Shown here one piece after another: positions 34,223 through 43,560 of a stretch of 64,000 nt of DNA. How positions within the stretch are numbered: position 1 is the stretch's first letter; each line of letters starts with the position of its first letter. The stretch comes from Flavobacteriales bacterium. Its GTDB lineage: Bacteria; Bacteroidota; Bacteroidia; UBA10329. Made by a program: the position numbers and the translations under genes. The notes below the pieces were generated by a model, which ran no database searches, had not been told where the DNA came from, and saw nothing but the letters and a program-made list of their open reading frames with translations. The stretch covers positions 1-64,000 of the forward strand of contig JAIPBM010000006.1 of the NCBI GenBank assembly GCA_021739695.1, written 5' to 3'.

Positions 34223-35854
34223 ATGGCAAACGCATTCTATAACGTACCCAAAGCAGTCAACGAGCCTATCCTAAACTACGCCCCAGGCAGTAAGGAGAAA
34301 GCCGAAGTGAAAAAGGCTTTGGAATCGCTACGCGCCACAGAAATAGACGCACCCATGTATATTGGAGGAAAAGAAGTAAGAACCGGAGACCTGGTTCGAA
34401 TGGCTCCTCCTCACGATCACAAACACACCTTGGGTCATTTCCACCGCGGAAACGAAACACACGTAAAATTGGCCATCGATGCAGCTTTGGCCGCCAGAGA
34501 AAAATGGGCCAACATGAGCTGGGAGCACCGCGCTTCCATCTTCCTGAAAGCCGCAGACCTATTGGCTGGTCCTTACCGTGCCAAGATGAATGCCGCCACC
34601 ATGCTTGCCCAAAGCAAGAATGTCTTCCAAGCAGAGATTGATGCCGTTTGCGAATACGCAGATTTCCTTCGTTTCAACGTGGAATTCATGACTGATATTT
34701 ACAAGCAACAGCCACCCTACTCGCCAGCTCCAACTTGGAACCGAGTAGAGCAACGACCTTTAGAGGGTTTTGTATTCGCTTTAACGCCTTTCAATTTCAC
34801 TTCCATTGCAGGAAACCTTCCTGGCGCACCAGCTTTGATGGGAAACACTGTAGTTTGGAAACCTGCCGATACGCAGATCTATTCTGCACAGGTGATCATG
34901 GAAATTTTCAAAGAGGCTGGATTGCCAGATGGCGTCATCAACCTCGTTTATGTTCGTGGGCCAGTTGCTGGCGATGTCATTTTTCAACATCCGGATTTTG
35001 CTGGAATTCACTTTACAGGTTCAACGGGCGTATTTCAAGGCATTTGGAAAACAATTGGCGAAAACATCCACAAATACAAAACATACCCACGCATAGTTGG
35101 CGAAACGGGCGGCAAGGATTTCATCATTGCGCATCCATCTTCACTCCCTAAGCAAGTGGCCACAGCCATCGTTCGTGGTGCCTTCGAATATCAAGGACAG
35201 AAATGTTCGGCTGCATCCAGAGTTTACGTGCCAAGCAATCTTTGGGAAGAAATTAAGGGATACGTGATTGACGACCTCAAAACGTTCAAAATGGGCGTTG
35301 CCGAAGATTTCAGCAACTTCATCAATGCCGTTATTGACGAAAAAGCATTTGATAAAATTGCTGGTTATATTGATAATGCGAAAGCAGATGGCCAGGAGAT
35401 CATTGCTGGCGGTAACTACGATAAGAGCCAAGGTTATTTCATCGAACCGACCGTCATTGTGGCCAACGACCCGAATTACACCACCATGTGCGAAGAGATT
35501 TTCGGACCTGTGGTTACCATCTACGTTTTTGATGAGAACAAATGGGACGAAACCCTCGACATCCTCGACAAGACATCTCCTTACGCTCTCACAGGAGCAC
35601 TCTTCAGCCAAGACCGCTATGTAATTGAAAGCGCCACCAAGCGCTTAGAAAACTGCGCTGGCAACTTCTACATCAACGACAAACCAACCGGAGCAGTTGT
35701 AGGACAACAACCATTCGGTGGCGCAAGAGGTTCTGGCACCAACGATAAGGCAGGTTCCATGATCAATCTGCTGCGTTGGGTTTCTCCACGAACCATCAAA
35801 GAAAACTTCGTTCCACCAACGGATTACCGCTATCCGTTCTTAGGAGAAAGCTAA
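34223..35854 (+). CDS. pruA: L-glutamate gamma-semialdehyde (1-pyrroline-5-carboxylate) dehydrogenase
   Basis: From ATG 34223 the 543-residue enzyme matches the eukaryote-like single-function P5C dehydrogenase found in Bacteroidota. Motifs are ALTPFNFTSIAGNLPGAPAL, GNTVVWKPADTQIYSAQV, HFTGSTGVFQGIWKTIG, VGETGGKDFI with the general-base Glu, and FEYQGQKCSAASRVYVP with the catalytic Cys. It oxidises P5C to glutamate using NAD+ in proline catabolism. The in-frame start at 34178 would add 15 unlike residues and is rejected. Proline dehydrogenase is not adjacent. A strong terminator follows. Confidence 0.96.
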   Translation: MANAFYNVPKAVNEPILNYAPGSKEKAEVKKALESLRATEIDAPMYIGGKEVRTGDLVRMAPPHDHKHTLGHFHRGNETHVKLAIDAALAAREKWANMSWEHRASIFLKAADLLAGPYRAKMNAATMLAQSKNVFQAEIDAVCEYADFLRFNVEFMTDIYKQQPPYSPAPTWNRVEQRPLEGFVFALTPFNFTSIAGNLPGAPALMGNTVVWKPADTQIYSAQVIMEIFKEAGLPDGVINLVYVRGPVAGDVIFQHPDFAGIHFTGSTGVFQGIWKTIGENIHKYKTYPRIVGETGGKDFIIAHPSSLPKQVATAIVRGAFEYQGQKCSAASRVYVPSNLWEEIKGYVIDDLKTFKMGVAEDFSNFINAVIDEKAFDKIAGYIDNAKADGQEIIAGGNYDKSQGYFIEPTVIVANDPNYTTMCEEIFGPVVTIYVFDENKWDETLDILDKTSPYALTGALFSQDRYVIESATKRLENCAGNFYINDKPTGAVVGQQPFGGARGSGTNDKAGSMINLLRWVSPRTIKENFVPPTDYRYPFLGES

Positions 35855-35878
35855 GCGCATAAACAATCTCCTGTTAAA

Positions 35879-35919
35879 AAAGCCGCCCAACCATATGCTA
35901 AACATGGTTGGGCGGCTTT
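35879..35919 (+). terminator. Terminator of pruA
   Basis: A perfect 16-bp stem AAAGCCGCCCAACCAT (35879-35894) with its complement (35904-35919) and a nine-base loop, followed by ACTTTTA. The next gene starts only 12 bases on. Confidence 0.9.
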
Positions 35920-35931
35920 ACTTTTACAAGC

Positions 35932-36243
35932 GTGAAGAAGATTCAAGGCATAGCGCAAAAACTGTATCCGCACGCAAAGAACAAGTTCCTGATGACGGGG
36001 CTTGTGTTCTTAGTTTGGATGACCTTCTTTGACGAGAACAACTTCATCACGCTGGTAAAAAACCAACTGAAGTTGTCAGAATTAGAATCCGAGAAAGAGC
36101 ACTACGTCAACGAGATTGCGCAAAGTACCGCAGACCTCAAACTCCTTCAGAACGACAAGGAGCTACTCGAAAAATTCGCCCGAGAAAAATACCTGATGAA
36201 GAAAGATGACGAAGAGATCTTTGTCTTTTCAGTTGAGGATTAA
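35932..36243 (+). CDS. FtsB/DivIC-like septum formation initiator
   Basis: From GTG 35932 the 103-residue product has a short basic cytoplasmic N-terminus (KKIQGIAQKLYPHAKNKF), one transmembrane helix (LMTGLVFLVWMTFF), then a periplasmic coiled coil (NQLKLSELESEKEHYVNEIA) and the C-terminal block EKFAREKYLMKKDDEEIFVF, the ExxARExyxmxxxxExif signature of FtsB/DivIC. It is expected to join FtsQ and FtsL in the divisome. An upstream TTG lies inside the pruA terminator and would be wrong. Confidence 0.9.
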   Translation: MKKIQGIAQKLYPHAKNKFLMTGLVFLVWMTFFDENNFITLVKNQLKLSELESEKEHYVNEIAQSTADLKLLQNDKELLEKFAREKYLMKKDDEEIFVFSVED

Positions 36244-36308
36244 ATCCCAACTTCGCTTCAATTCCTAGTACATCAATCATTCATCTCTCATTTTTAATTG
36301 AATCCGAA

Positions 36309-37226
36309 GTGGAATTACTGAAACAATTATGCGCCATTCGCGCGGTCAGTGGTGACGAACGCGCCATGACCGATTTCATTCTCAACTACATTGGCGAAAC
36401 CGAAAAGAACTGGAAGGTTAAACCGAAGCTTATCCATGGCGATGAATTCCACGAGAACATCATTCTGGTGTTCGGCAAGAAACCGCGCACTGCCATCTTC
36501 GCCCATTTAGACAGCATTGGCTTTACGGTCCGCTATGGAAACCAGTTGGTAAAAGTTGGAGGTCCGGTTATTGAGAACAACATCAAATTGGTAGGTTCCG
36601 ATTCTCAAGGGGAGATTGAATGCAAACTGAAAGTCAGCAAGAAACATCAAACCTTCGGATACAAATTCGAAAGGGAAATTGAGCGTGGTACCAACCTCAC
36701 CTTCAAACCAGATTTCCGAGAGACCCAAAACCATGTGCAATGCTGCTACATGGACAATCGACTTGGCGTTTGGAATGCACTGAAAGTGGCCGAAACATTG
36801 GAAGAAGGAATCATCGTGTTCAGTACGCGCGAAGAGCACGGTGGCGGAGCTGTTTCCTATCTCGGTAAATACATTCAAGAGAAATATGGAGTCCGACAAG
36901 CGCTCATTTCAGATATAACTTGGGTAACGGAAGGCGTGCAACCAGGCAAAGGTGTTGCCATCTCCATGCGCGACCGTGGGCTTCCGAGAAGAAGCTACCT
37001 CGAACGCATCATCAACATCGCCAAGGAAACAAACATTCCTTTTCAGTTAGAAGTGGAAGGTGCAGGCGGAAGCGATGGTTTGGAGTTGCAGTCATCACCT
37101 TATCCTTGGGAATGGGTTTTCGTTGGCGCTCCAGAAGATAACGTTCATTCGCCCGATGAGATTGTTCACAAGGACGACATCACAGCCATGACCAACATGT
37201 ATAAGGTATTGATGGAGAAACTTTAA
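36309..37226 (+). CDS. M42-family metallo-aminopeptidase
   Basis: The 305-residue protein carries the M42/M20-clan metal site: AHLDSIGFTVRYG (HxD pair, about residues 67-79), MDNRLGVWNALKVAE (bridging Asp), FSTREEHGGGAVSY (catalytic Glu-Glu), ISDITW and the final ligand in EDNVHSPDEIVHKDD. M42 enzymes are dodecameric aminopeptidases, though some were once called endoglucanases. It is shorter than the usual 340-360 residues, mostly in the middle PDZ-like domain. The start is GTG 36309. It shares a TTAA stop overlap with the convergent thioesterase gene. Confidence 0.87.
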   Translation: MELLKQLCAIRAVSGDERAMTDFILNYIGETEKNWKVKPKLIHGDEFHENIILVFGKKPRTAIFAHLDSIGFTVRYGNQLVKVGGPVIENNIKLVGSDSQGEIECKLKVSKKHQTFGYKFEREIERGTNLTFKPDFRETQNHVQCCYMDNRLGVWNALKVAETLEEGIIVFSTREEHGGGAVSYLGKYIQEKYGVRQALISDITWVTEGVQPGKGVAISMRDRGLPRRSYLERIINIAKETNIPFQLEVEGAGGSDGLELQSSPYPWEWVFVGAPEDNVHSPDEIVHKDDITAMTNMYKVLMEKL

Positions 37227-37633
37227 GGCTTCAGGTAGCGATTTGCAGCATCCACAATTACCTGCGGGGCACGCTGCGGCTTCATCGTTTTGCTATCCAC
37301 AAAAACCAATTGGGTCAAAGCCGTATTCAATAATTCGCCTTTTGAATTCCACGTTTCATACTCAAACGTAATACGAGATCGCGGAACTTCTTTCACCCGC
37401 GTCACGATGGTCAGTTCTTCATCATAGAACGCTGGTTTCTTGTACTCAATCTCATATCGAATCACCGGCATCATGATTCCAGACTCTTCCAATTCGAGGT
37501 AATTGATGCCTAAAACGCGCATCGCTTCTACCCTTCCAACTTCAAAATACGTGGCATAGTTGCCATAATAGACATAGCCCATTCTATCAACCTCAGAATA
37601 ACGCGTCCTGATCTTTGTGCTGTGTTCAAACAT
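37223..37633 (-). CDS. Hotdog-fold acyl-CoA thioesterase (YbgC/4-hydroxybenzoyl-CoA thioesterase family)
   Basis: The 136-residue protein has the family motif in RYSEVDRMGYVYYGNYATYFEVGRV (active-site part SEVDRMGYVYYGNY, Asp about residue 16), then the hotdog helix and strands EIEYKKPAFYDEELTIVTRV and SRITFEYETWNSKGELL. It hydrolyses acyl-CoA thioesters; the chain-length preference is not evident. It is a single-gene unit opposite the M42 gene, with the last four bases shared, and starts 68 bases from the divergent lipoprotein gene. Confidence 0.92.
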   Translation of the reverse strand: MFEHSTKIRTRYSEVDRMGYVYYGNYATYFEVGRVEAMRVLGINYLELEESGIMMPVIRYEIEYKKPAFYDEELTIVTRVKEVPRSRITFEYETWNSKGELLNTALTQLVFVDSKTMKPQRAPQVIVDAANRYLKP

Positions 37634-37700
37634 GCGATTAAGGTATCATTAATTGTTTTTTGACGACCATTGCTTCCACTAAGCTTCTTTAATTTGCGCC

Positions 37701-38438
37701 ATGCGTTTTCTCTGGTGCATTTTACTGCTGAGTGCCTGTTCGGGATCAATGACCGAATATCGTGCAATTCCATTGTCGGATTCCATTCCTGATGATGCCA
37801 TCGCTGAATCGATGATCTTCCCATATCGCGACAGCTTGGAACTGTCTATGAACACGGTTCTTGTTGTGAATGATAAGACGCTGACGCGAGGAATTCCAGA
37901 AAGCACCTTAGGAAACCTGATAGCCGACCTTCTGCTCGAACGAGCGCTTATCGAAATGCCCGATTCAGTGCGGCCACTTATCTGTCTCATCAACATTGGC
38001 GGATTGCGTGTCGATCTTCCCGAAGGAGAAATTACTGTTGGAAAAGTGTTTGAGCTGATGCCATTTGAAAACGAGATCGATGTGATCAAGCTTTCTCCCG
38101 AAAAGGTGGAAGAAATGATGAAATACCTGAATGATGTCGGTGGCCAACCTATTTCTGGCGTGAAGTTGTCGGGCAAATTGAATGCGAGCGGAAAGGCTTT
38201 GAACGGCTCGTTCGAAAACGGAGAAGCTATTCTGGACGAAGATTTCGTCTATGTGGTCACCAGCGATTATTTGGCCGAAGGCGGAGACAAAATGGACTTT
38301 TTCCGTAATCCTTTGGAAAGAATAAGAACAGGCATCAAAATAAGAGATGCGATCATTGATGACTTCCGAATTTTAGGTCTGGCAGAAAAGCCCTTGCATT
38401 CAGAATTGGATGGTAGAATTTCTGTGGTGAGGTTTTAA
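37701..38438 (+). CDS. 5'-nucleotidase C-terminal-domain lipoprotein
   Basis: The 245-residue protein begins RFLWCILLLSACSG, a lipoprotein signal. The rest is the substrate-binding C-terminal domain of 5'-nucleotidase/UshA-type enzymes without the metallophosphatase domain: ESTLGNLIADLLLERALIEM, ICLINIGGLRVDLPEGEITV, ELMPFENEIDVIKLS and the YVVTSDYLAEGGDKM loop. The catalytic domain is the next gene, two bases downstream. The pair must form the complete enzyme as a complex, or each works with another partner. Confidence 0.88.
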   Translation: MRFLWCILLLSACSGSMTEYRAIPLSDSIPDDAIAESMIFPYRDSLELSMNTVLVVNDKTLTRGIPESTLGNLIADLLLERALIEMPDSVRPLICLINIGGLRVDLPEGEITVGKVFELMPFENEIDVIKLSPEKVEEMMKYLNDVGGQPISGVKLSGKLNASGKALNGSFENGEAILDEDFVYVVTSDYLAEGGDKMDFFRNPLERIRTGIKIRDAIIDDFRILGLAEKPLHSELDGRISVVRF

Positions 38439-38440
38439 GT

Positions 38441-39379
38441 ATGAAAAGAAGGAGCTTCATAAAACGATCGGCTTTGGCCAGTGCATCAGTGGCCATGATC
38501 GGTGGCTTGAATTCGTGTGGAATAAAAGACTTGGGAAAAGTGAAGTTGACCATTCTTCATACCAATGATGTTCATAGTAGAATTGACCCTTTTCCAATTT
38601 CTGACAGCAAATACCCAGGTTTAGGAGGATTTGCCCGAAGGGCGGAAATGATCAAGCAGATTCGGGCAGAAGAAAAAAACGTGCTTCTATTTGATAGTGG
38701 CGACATCTTTCAAGGAACGCCTTACTTCAATTATTACGGTGGCGAACTCGAATTCAAACTCATGAGCGAAATGGGTTATGATGCTGCCACCTACGGAAAC
38801 CACGATTTCGATAACGGAATTGATGGCCTTATGAGGCAATTACCTCATGCCAAATTTCCTTTCATCAATTCCAATTACGAATTGACTGATACTCCGCTTT
38901 CGGAAACCACGCTGAAAAACAAGGTCTTTGAAAAAGATGGAGTCAGAATCGGGGTTTTCGGATTAGGCATTCAACTGGAAGGATTGGTCAATCCTAAACT
39001 TTACGGAAACATCCGCTACACCGACCCTATTGAAGAAGCGAACAGACAAGCTGCATTTCTCAGAAACGAAGAGAACTGCGACCTCGTGATCTGCCTTTCT
39101 CACCTTGGATATGACTACAATGCCGAGAAGTACAACTTTGACACAGATAGAGTTTGCGATAAACACGTAGCTGAAAACAGTCAAAATGTTGATATCATCC
39201 TTGGCGGACACACGCATACTTTTCTAGATGAGCCTGATTATGTCATCAATAAAAACGGGCAAAAAGTGATGGTTTGTCAGGTAGGTTGGGCTGGAATTAA
39301 ACTTGGAAGGATTGACCTACAGCTAGATAGGGTTTCCGGCCTTTTTGGTAGCGCGTATATTGCACCAAAAGTTTCGTAA
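38441..39379 (+). CDS. 5'-nucleotidase catalytic (calcineurin-like metallophosphatase) subunit
   Basis: The 312-residue protein starts KRRSFIKRSALASASVAMIG and GLNSCG, a twin-arginine-type signal followed by a possible lipobox Cys. The dimetal site is complete: LHTNDVHSRIDPF, LFDSGDIFQGTPYF, TYGNHDFDNGIDG, VICLSHLGYDYN and ILGGHTHTFLDEPDYV. It ends where the C-terminal domain would begin in one-chain UshA enzymes; that domain is the preceding gene. Together they would hydrolyse extracytoplasmic nucleotides or related phosphates. Confidence 0.92.
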   Translation: MKRRSFIKRSALASASVAMIGGLNSCGIKDLGKVKLTILHTNDVHSRIDPFPISDSKYPGLGGFARRAEMIKQIRAEEKNVLLFDSGDIFQGTPYFNYYGGELEFKLMSEMGYDAATYGNHDFDNGIDGLMRQLPHAKFPFINSNYELTDTPLSETTLKNKVFEKDGVRIGVFGLGIQLEGLVNPKLYGNIRYTDPIEEANRQAAFLRNEENCDLVICLSHLGYDYNAEKYNFDTDRVCDKHVAENSQNVDIILGGHTHTFLDEPDYVINKNGQKVMVCQVGWAGIKLGRIDLQLDRVSGLFGSAYIAPKVS

Positions 39380-39523
39380 AGTCAATACCATTTTCATTTT
39401 TTTTTCACCTTTCTTTTATCAACTTTTGCCGTGCATTTAAGGGGTTCGGAAGCACGAATTTCAGTACGTTTCTGAAGGGGAAATTCTTAAAGCACTAATG
39501 TTAAGCTAGTTGACGTAAAGCGC

Positions 39524-40954
39524 ATGAAGAAAGACTGCAAGGTTGTATGGGATAATTGTCTAGAGGTAATACGAGATAACGTGCCTTATCAGAGTTACCG
39601 CACATGGTTTGAACCCATAGTACCTGTTAAGTTGGATGAGAATGTTTTAACCATTCAAGTGCCAAGCCAATTCTTTTACGAGTGGCTTGAAGAACATTAC
39701 ATCTCTTTATTGAAGAAGACAGTAAAGAAAGAGCTTGGTGCAGAAGGAAGATTGGAGTACCAGATCATTATGGAGAATGCTTACAACAACTCTAAGCCTT
39801 ACTCTGTTCGTGTACCGACAAATTCTGCTACGACCAAGAATCACCCGGTTACCATGCCCATGGACCTTGGACGCTCGGATGCAATCCGCAATCCGTTCAT
39901 CATTCCAGGACTGAAAAAGGTAAAAGTTGAGTCTCAACTGAACGCCAATTACAACTTCGATAATTTCATTGAAGGCGATTGCAACCGTTTGGCACGCTCT
40001 GCAGGTTATGCAGTGGCAAACAAACCTGGTGGAACAGCTTTCAACCCACTCTTATTATATGGTGGTGTTGGATTGGGAAAAACACACTTAGCTCACGCCA
40101 TTGGTATTGAGATAAAAGAAAAACATCCGAACAAGACTGTTCTCTATGTTTCTTCGGAGAAATTCACGCATCAGTTCATTGATGCAGTAAAAAACAACAG
40201 CCACAACGATTTTGTGCATTTCTATCAGATGATCGATGTATTGATCATGGATGACGTGCAGTTTTTGGCTGGAAAAGACAAGACACAAGACGTATTCTTC
40301 CACATATTCAATCACTTGCATCAGAACGGAAAGCAGTTGGTATTGACCAGCGATAAAGCTCCTGTTGAAATGCAAGGAATGGAGCAACGCTTGCTTTCCC
40401 GTTTCAAATGGGGATTGGCAGCCGACCTTTCTGCACCAGAATTGGAAACACGTATTGCCATCCTTCGCAAGAAAGTTTACCAAGATGGAATTGAACTTCC
40501 AGAAGAAGTATTGGAATACCTTGCTTATAGCATCACTACCAATATCCGCGAACTGGAAGGAGCGTTGATATCATTGCTAGCTCAAGCTTCGCTGAACAAA
40601 AAATCCATCAACTTGGATCTTGCCAAGCAGATGATTGACAAGTTTGTGAAGAACACAGCTCGCGAGATCAGCATCGATTATATTCAGAAAGTGGTTTCTG
40701 ATTACTTCGATATGCCGATTGAATTGATGAAATCGAAAACGCGCAAGCGTGAGGTTGTTCAAGCACGTCAGATTGCCATGTTCTATGCCAAGAACATGAC
40801 CAAAGCATCATTGGCTACCATTGGCGCACAGTGCGGTGGAAAAGACCACGCAACAGTGCTTCATGCGTACCGAACGGTGAACAACCTGATTGAGACGGAT
40901 AAGCAATTCAGAGGCTACATCACAGACCTCGACAAGAAGATAAAACTTTCGTAA
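39524..40954 (+). CDS. dnaA: Chromosomal replication initiator DnaA
   Basis: The 476-residue protein has all four DnaA domains: domain I (DCKVVWDNCLEVIRDNVPYQ, SYRTWFEPIVPV), a short linker, the AAA+ domain with Walker A LYGGVGLGKTHLAHAIG, Walker B VLIMDDVQFLAGK, sensor LVLTSDKAPVEMQGMEQRL, and domain IV with the DnaA-box recognition motif CGGKDHATVLHAYRTV. The start is ATG 39524. The 144-base upstream gap is T-rich but has no cluster of TTATCCACA-like boxes, so an adjacent origin is not supported. An LMW phosphatase gene follows three bases after the stop. Confidence 0.98.
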   Translation: MKKDCKVVWDNCLEVIRDNVPYQSYRTWFEPIVPVKLDENVLTIQVPSQFFYEWLEEHYISLLKKTVKKELGAEGRLEYQIIMENAYNNSKPYSVRVPTNSATTKNHPVTMPMDLGRSDAIRNPFIIPGLKKVKVESQLNANYNFDNFIEGDCNRLARSAGYAVANKPGGTAFNPLLLYGGVGLGKTHLAHAIGIEIKEKHPNKTVLYVSSEKFTHQFIDAVKNNSHNDFVHFYQMIDVLIMDDVQFLAGKDKTQDVFFHIFNHLHQNGKQLVLTSDKAPVEMQGMEQRLLSRFKWGLAADLSAPELETRIAILRKKVYQDGIELPEEVLEYLAYSITTNIRELEGALISLLAQASLNKKSINLDLAKQMIDKFVKNTAREISIDYIQKVVSDYFDMPIELMKSKTRKREVVQARQIAMFYAKNMTKASLATIGAQCGGKDHATVLHAYRTVNNLIETDKQFRGYITDLDKKIKLS

Positions 40955-40957
40955 GCC

Positions 40958-41416
40958 ATGGCCGCGCCACGCGTGTTAATGGTCTGTCTCGGAAATATTT
41001 GCCGAAGCCCTATGGCCGAAGGCATCCTCAAAAGCAAGGCCCGACTCTCGGGCCTTGTCATTTTTGTGGATAGCGCGGGCACATCCAACTGGCATCAGGA
41101 CGAACGACCTGACGAACGTGCGATTGCAGAAATGGAACTCAATGGAATCGATATCACGGGTCAGCGTGCACGACCTTTCAAAGTGGCCGATTTTGACCGA
41201 TTCGACCACATTCTGGTTATGGACACCTCCAATCAGGCTAACGTACTGAGTTTGGCCAGAAATGAAAGCGATGCTGCCAAAGTTCATTTGATGCTCGATT
41301 TCGGAAATGAAGTAAAAGGAATGTCCGTTCCTGACCCTTATTACGATGATGGATTCGGACGTGTTTACGAATTGCTAGATTACGCTTGTGACGCATTCAT
41401 CAAAACATTGAGATGA
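40958..41416 (+). CDS. Low-molecular-weight protein-tyrosine phosphatase
   Basis: The 152-residue protein has the P-loop VCLGNICRSPMAEGIL (CX5R, Cys about residue 10) and the general-acid loop VPDPYYDDGFGRVYE near residue 128, with length typical of the family. It dephosphorylates tyrosines or acts on related phosphoesters; the partner is unknown. It follows dnaA by three bases and overlaps the next gene by four (ATGA). Confidence 0.95.
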   Translation: MAAPRVLMVCLGNICRSPMAEGILKSKARLSGLVIFVDSAGTSNWHQDERPDERAIAEMELNGIDITGQRARPFKVADFDRFDHILVMDTSNQANVLSLARNESDAAKVHLMLDFGNEVKGMSVPDPYYDDGFGRVYELLDYACDAFIKTLR

Positions 41417-42120
41417 GTACTGGAACGCTGTATCTTCTCCCCGTTTCGCTAGGTGAGACCAACAACGACAAGCTTTTCCCAAATCTGAATCTTCGGCTTT
41501 TTGAGGAGCTGAATTTCTTGGTTGTGGAGAACGAAAAAACAGCTAGACGCTTCATTCGTTCCACCGGAAACAAGCGTGATTTTAATGAGTTGGAGCTGAT
41601 TTTATTGGACAAACGCACCAAGCTGCACGAAATTTCGCGCCCAATTGAACTGCTTTTACAAGGACAAGATGTCGGCATCATGTCTGAAGCTGGTTGTCCG
41701 GGCGTTGCCGACCCAGGACAGATACTGATAGCTGAGGCACACAATTTCAACATTAAAGTTGTGCCACTCATCGGACCATCCTCCATCCTACTCGGCCTAA
41801 TGGCCAGCGGATTAAATGGTCAAGGATTCACCTTTAATGGATACATCCCTATTGACAAGAAAGAGCGTATTCACAAATTGCGTGACTTAGATGCTGCCGT
41901 TGCTCGCATAGGTTTTACGCAAATATTCATGGAAACACCTTATAGGAATCAACATCTATTTGATGATGTCCTAAAAACCTGCAATTCCAAACACAAATTA
42001 TGCGTGGCTGTGGATATCACCTTGGAATCTGAGCAGATAAAAACCTTGGCCGTTGACGAATGGAAAACCGAGAACATCGACCTCCACAAACGACCTTGCA
42101 TGTTTCTGTTGGGTAATTGA
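41413..42120 (+). CDS. SAM-dependent methyltransferase, tetrapyrrole-methylase fold (RsmI-related)
   Basis: The 235-residue protein has the fold markers TLYLLPVSLGET at the start, FLVVENEKTARRFI, GQDVGIMSEAGCPGVADPG (the SAM-site loop), VVPLIGPSSILLGLMASG and FMETPYRNQHLFDDV. It is the subfamily often found in Bacteroidota next to or in place of RsmI, which 2'-O-methylates C1402 of 16S rRNA; the N-terminal GNLxDIT motif of true RsmI is absent here (VSLGETNND). Thus the substrate may differ. It is coupled to the phosphatase gene by an ATGA overlap. Confidence 0.85.
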   Translation: MSTGTLYLLPVSLGETNNDKLFPNLNLRLFEELNFLVVENEKTARRFIRSTGNKRDFNELELILLDKRTKLHEISRPIELLLQGQDVGIMSEAGCPGVADPGQILIAEAHNFNIKVVPLIGPSSILLGLMASGLNGQGFTFNGYIPIDKKERIHKLRDLDAAVARIGFTQIFMETPYRNQHLFDDVLKTCNSKHKLCVAVDITLESEQIKTLAVDEWKTENIDLHKRPCMFLLGN

Positions 42121-42215
42121 GAAACTTTCATCGATTCATAGATTCTCGAAGCTCCGAATGTGGCATGCAGAATTGAGTATTTTCGTACAATAACAATTTG
42201 ATTCTCCTGAAACAA

Positions 42216-43430
42216 ATGATGACACCCAACCTCCCATTAAGATCAATGATTTTAGGTGCATTTGCAGTCATTGGCTTTGCATCGCACACATATGGCCAAA
42301 ACAACGTTGGCATAGGAACAACCACTCCACATCCTGATGCTATGCTCGAGATCACATCAGGCGGTGGTGAAAAAGGTCTGATCATTCCAAGAATGAATAC
42401 GCTACAGCGTTTAACATTAGCTCCGAGCACTCAATCTGATGGACTACTCGTATACGATACAGATATCCATCAATTCTGCTATTGGGATGAAAACGCGGCT
42501 CAATGGGTGTGTGTTGGAGGAAGCGGTGGTAACACAGGCCCGACCGGACCCGCTGGTGCTACTGGTTCAACGGGATCCTCGGGAGCAAATGGAGCAAATG
42601 GAGCAACTGGTCCTGCTGGGGCAACGGGTGCTACTGGTCCAGCTGGTATCAGTGGTGCTACCGGCCCTTCGGGAGCAAATGGAGCAACAGGACCTGTTGG
42701 ACCAACAGGCGCAGGAGTTCCAGGTGCAACTGGTCCTACTGGACCCGCAGGAGCTGACGGAGCAACTGGTCCTGCTGGACCAACAGGTGCAGGATTGCCA
42801 GGCCCTACTGGGCCTGCGGGAGTAACCGGAGTAACTGGAGCAACCGGTCCTGCCGGACCAACAGGTGCAGGATTGCCAGGCCCTACTGGTCCTGCAGGAA
42901 TAAATGGAGTAACTGGAGCAACCGGTCCTGCCGGACCAACAGGTGCAGGAGTACCAGGCCCTACTGGGCCTACTGGAGCTAATGGAGCAACTGGGCCAGC
43001 AGGGACAAATGGAGCAACAGGTCCCGCAGGAGCTATTGGTGCGATAGGACCAACCGGACCGCAAGGACCAGCTGGAAGCGGCACTGGAATAGACTGGACC
43101 TCAACCATTTGGATCAATAATAGCAACTATACTGTCCCGGCAGGTGTTGAAGTTGTTCATTTCCACAGCTTGACTGCAAACAGAAGTTTGACATTGGGAA
43201 CATGCGATGCCACTACGAATGCTCTAAGACAAATTGTAGCTGTAAATCATGGTGGTCGTACCGCCTCAACGTCATCCACACCTGGAACCTTTACCATAAG
43301 CCTTACTACTGGCAACACTGCTCGCTTTCCAGGGATCAATTCGTGGGGACCGAGTTCTTCGGGCGATTATAATGTGAAAACATTTGTTTGCATGCCTGTA
43401 AACAGTATTTGGTATTGGACATGGCGTTGA
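42216..43430 (+). CDS. Secreted collagen-like protein
   Basis: From ATG 42216 the about 404-residue product has a signal peptide ([19 protein letters not shown]), a first domain [20 protein letters not shown] as in phage-tail-like and Bacteroidota surface proteins, then about 185 residues of Gly-x-y triplets rich in GPT, GPA and GAT (42528-43083) and a globular C-terminal domain of about 115 residues ([18 protein letters not shown]). Three 26-residue/78-bp repeats are visible, each with the same two-residue interruption (GA before GVP or GLP). No T9SS tail is evident. The upstream region has TATTTTCG at 42178-42185. Confidence 0.85.
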   Translation: MMTPNLPLRSMILGAFAVIGFASHTYGQNNVGIGTTTPHPDAMLEITSGGGEKGLIIPRMNTLQRLTLAPSTQSDGLLVYDTDIHQFCYWDENAAQWVCVGGSGGNTGPTGPAGATGSTGSSGANGANGATGPAGATGATGPAGISGATGPSGANGATGPVGPTGAGVPGATGPTGPAGADGATGPAGPTGAGLPGPTGPAGVTGVTGATGPAGPTGAGLPGPTGPAGINGVTGATGPAGPTGAGVPGPTGPTGANGATGPAGTNGATGPAGAIGAIGPTGPQGPAGSGTGIDWTSTIWINNSNYTVPAGVEVVHFHSLTANRSLTLGTCDATTNALRQIVAVNHGGRTASTSSTPGTFTISLTTGNTARFPGINSWGPSSSGDYNVKTFVCMPVNSIWYWTWR

Positions 43431-43477
43431 ACAGTTCGCTTAACTGAAACACCTACATCTTAGCCGGGAATGAACGT

Positions 43478-43499
43478 TCAAAATCAAATCTGATTTTGA
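43478..43499. terminator. AT-rich hairpin after the collagen-like gene
   Basis: TCAAAATCA and TGATTTTGA form a 9-bp stem with a four-base loop between the two convergent genes. It has little GC and no T run, so it is only a weak candidate. Confidence 0.35.
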
Positions 43500-43560
43500 T
43501 CGATGGACTCACACCCATCCGTTGATTGAAATCTGTAGTGATGCAAATGTTCTATATCGC

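Noticed and set aside
39380-39523. oriC upstream of dnaA
   Set aside because: No cluster of DnaA boxes and no typical origin-linked genes.
42500-43126. Pro- and Ala-rich minus-strand frame opposite the collagen-like gene
   Set aside because: Gly-x-y codons read backwards give a Pro/Ala/Val-rich open frame by composition alone.
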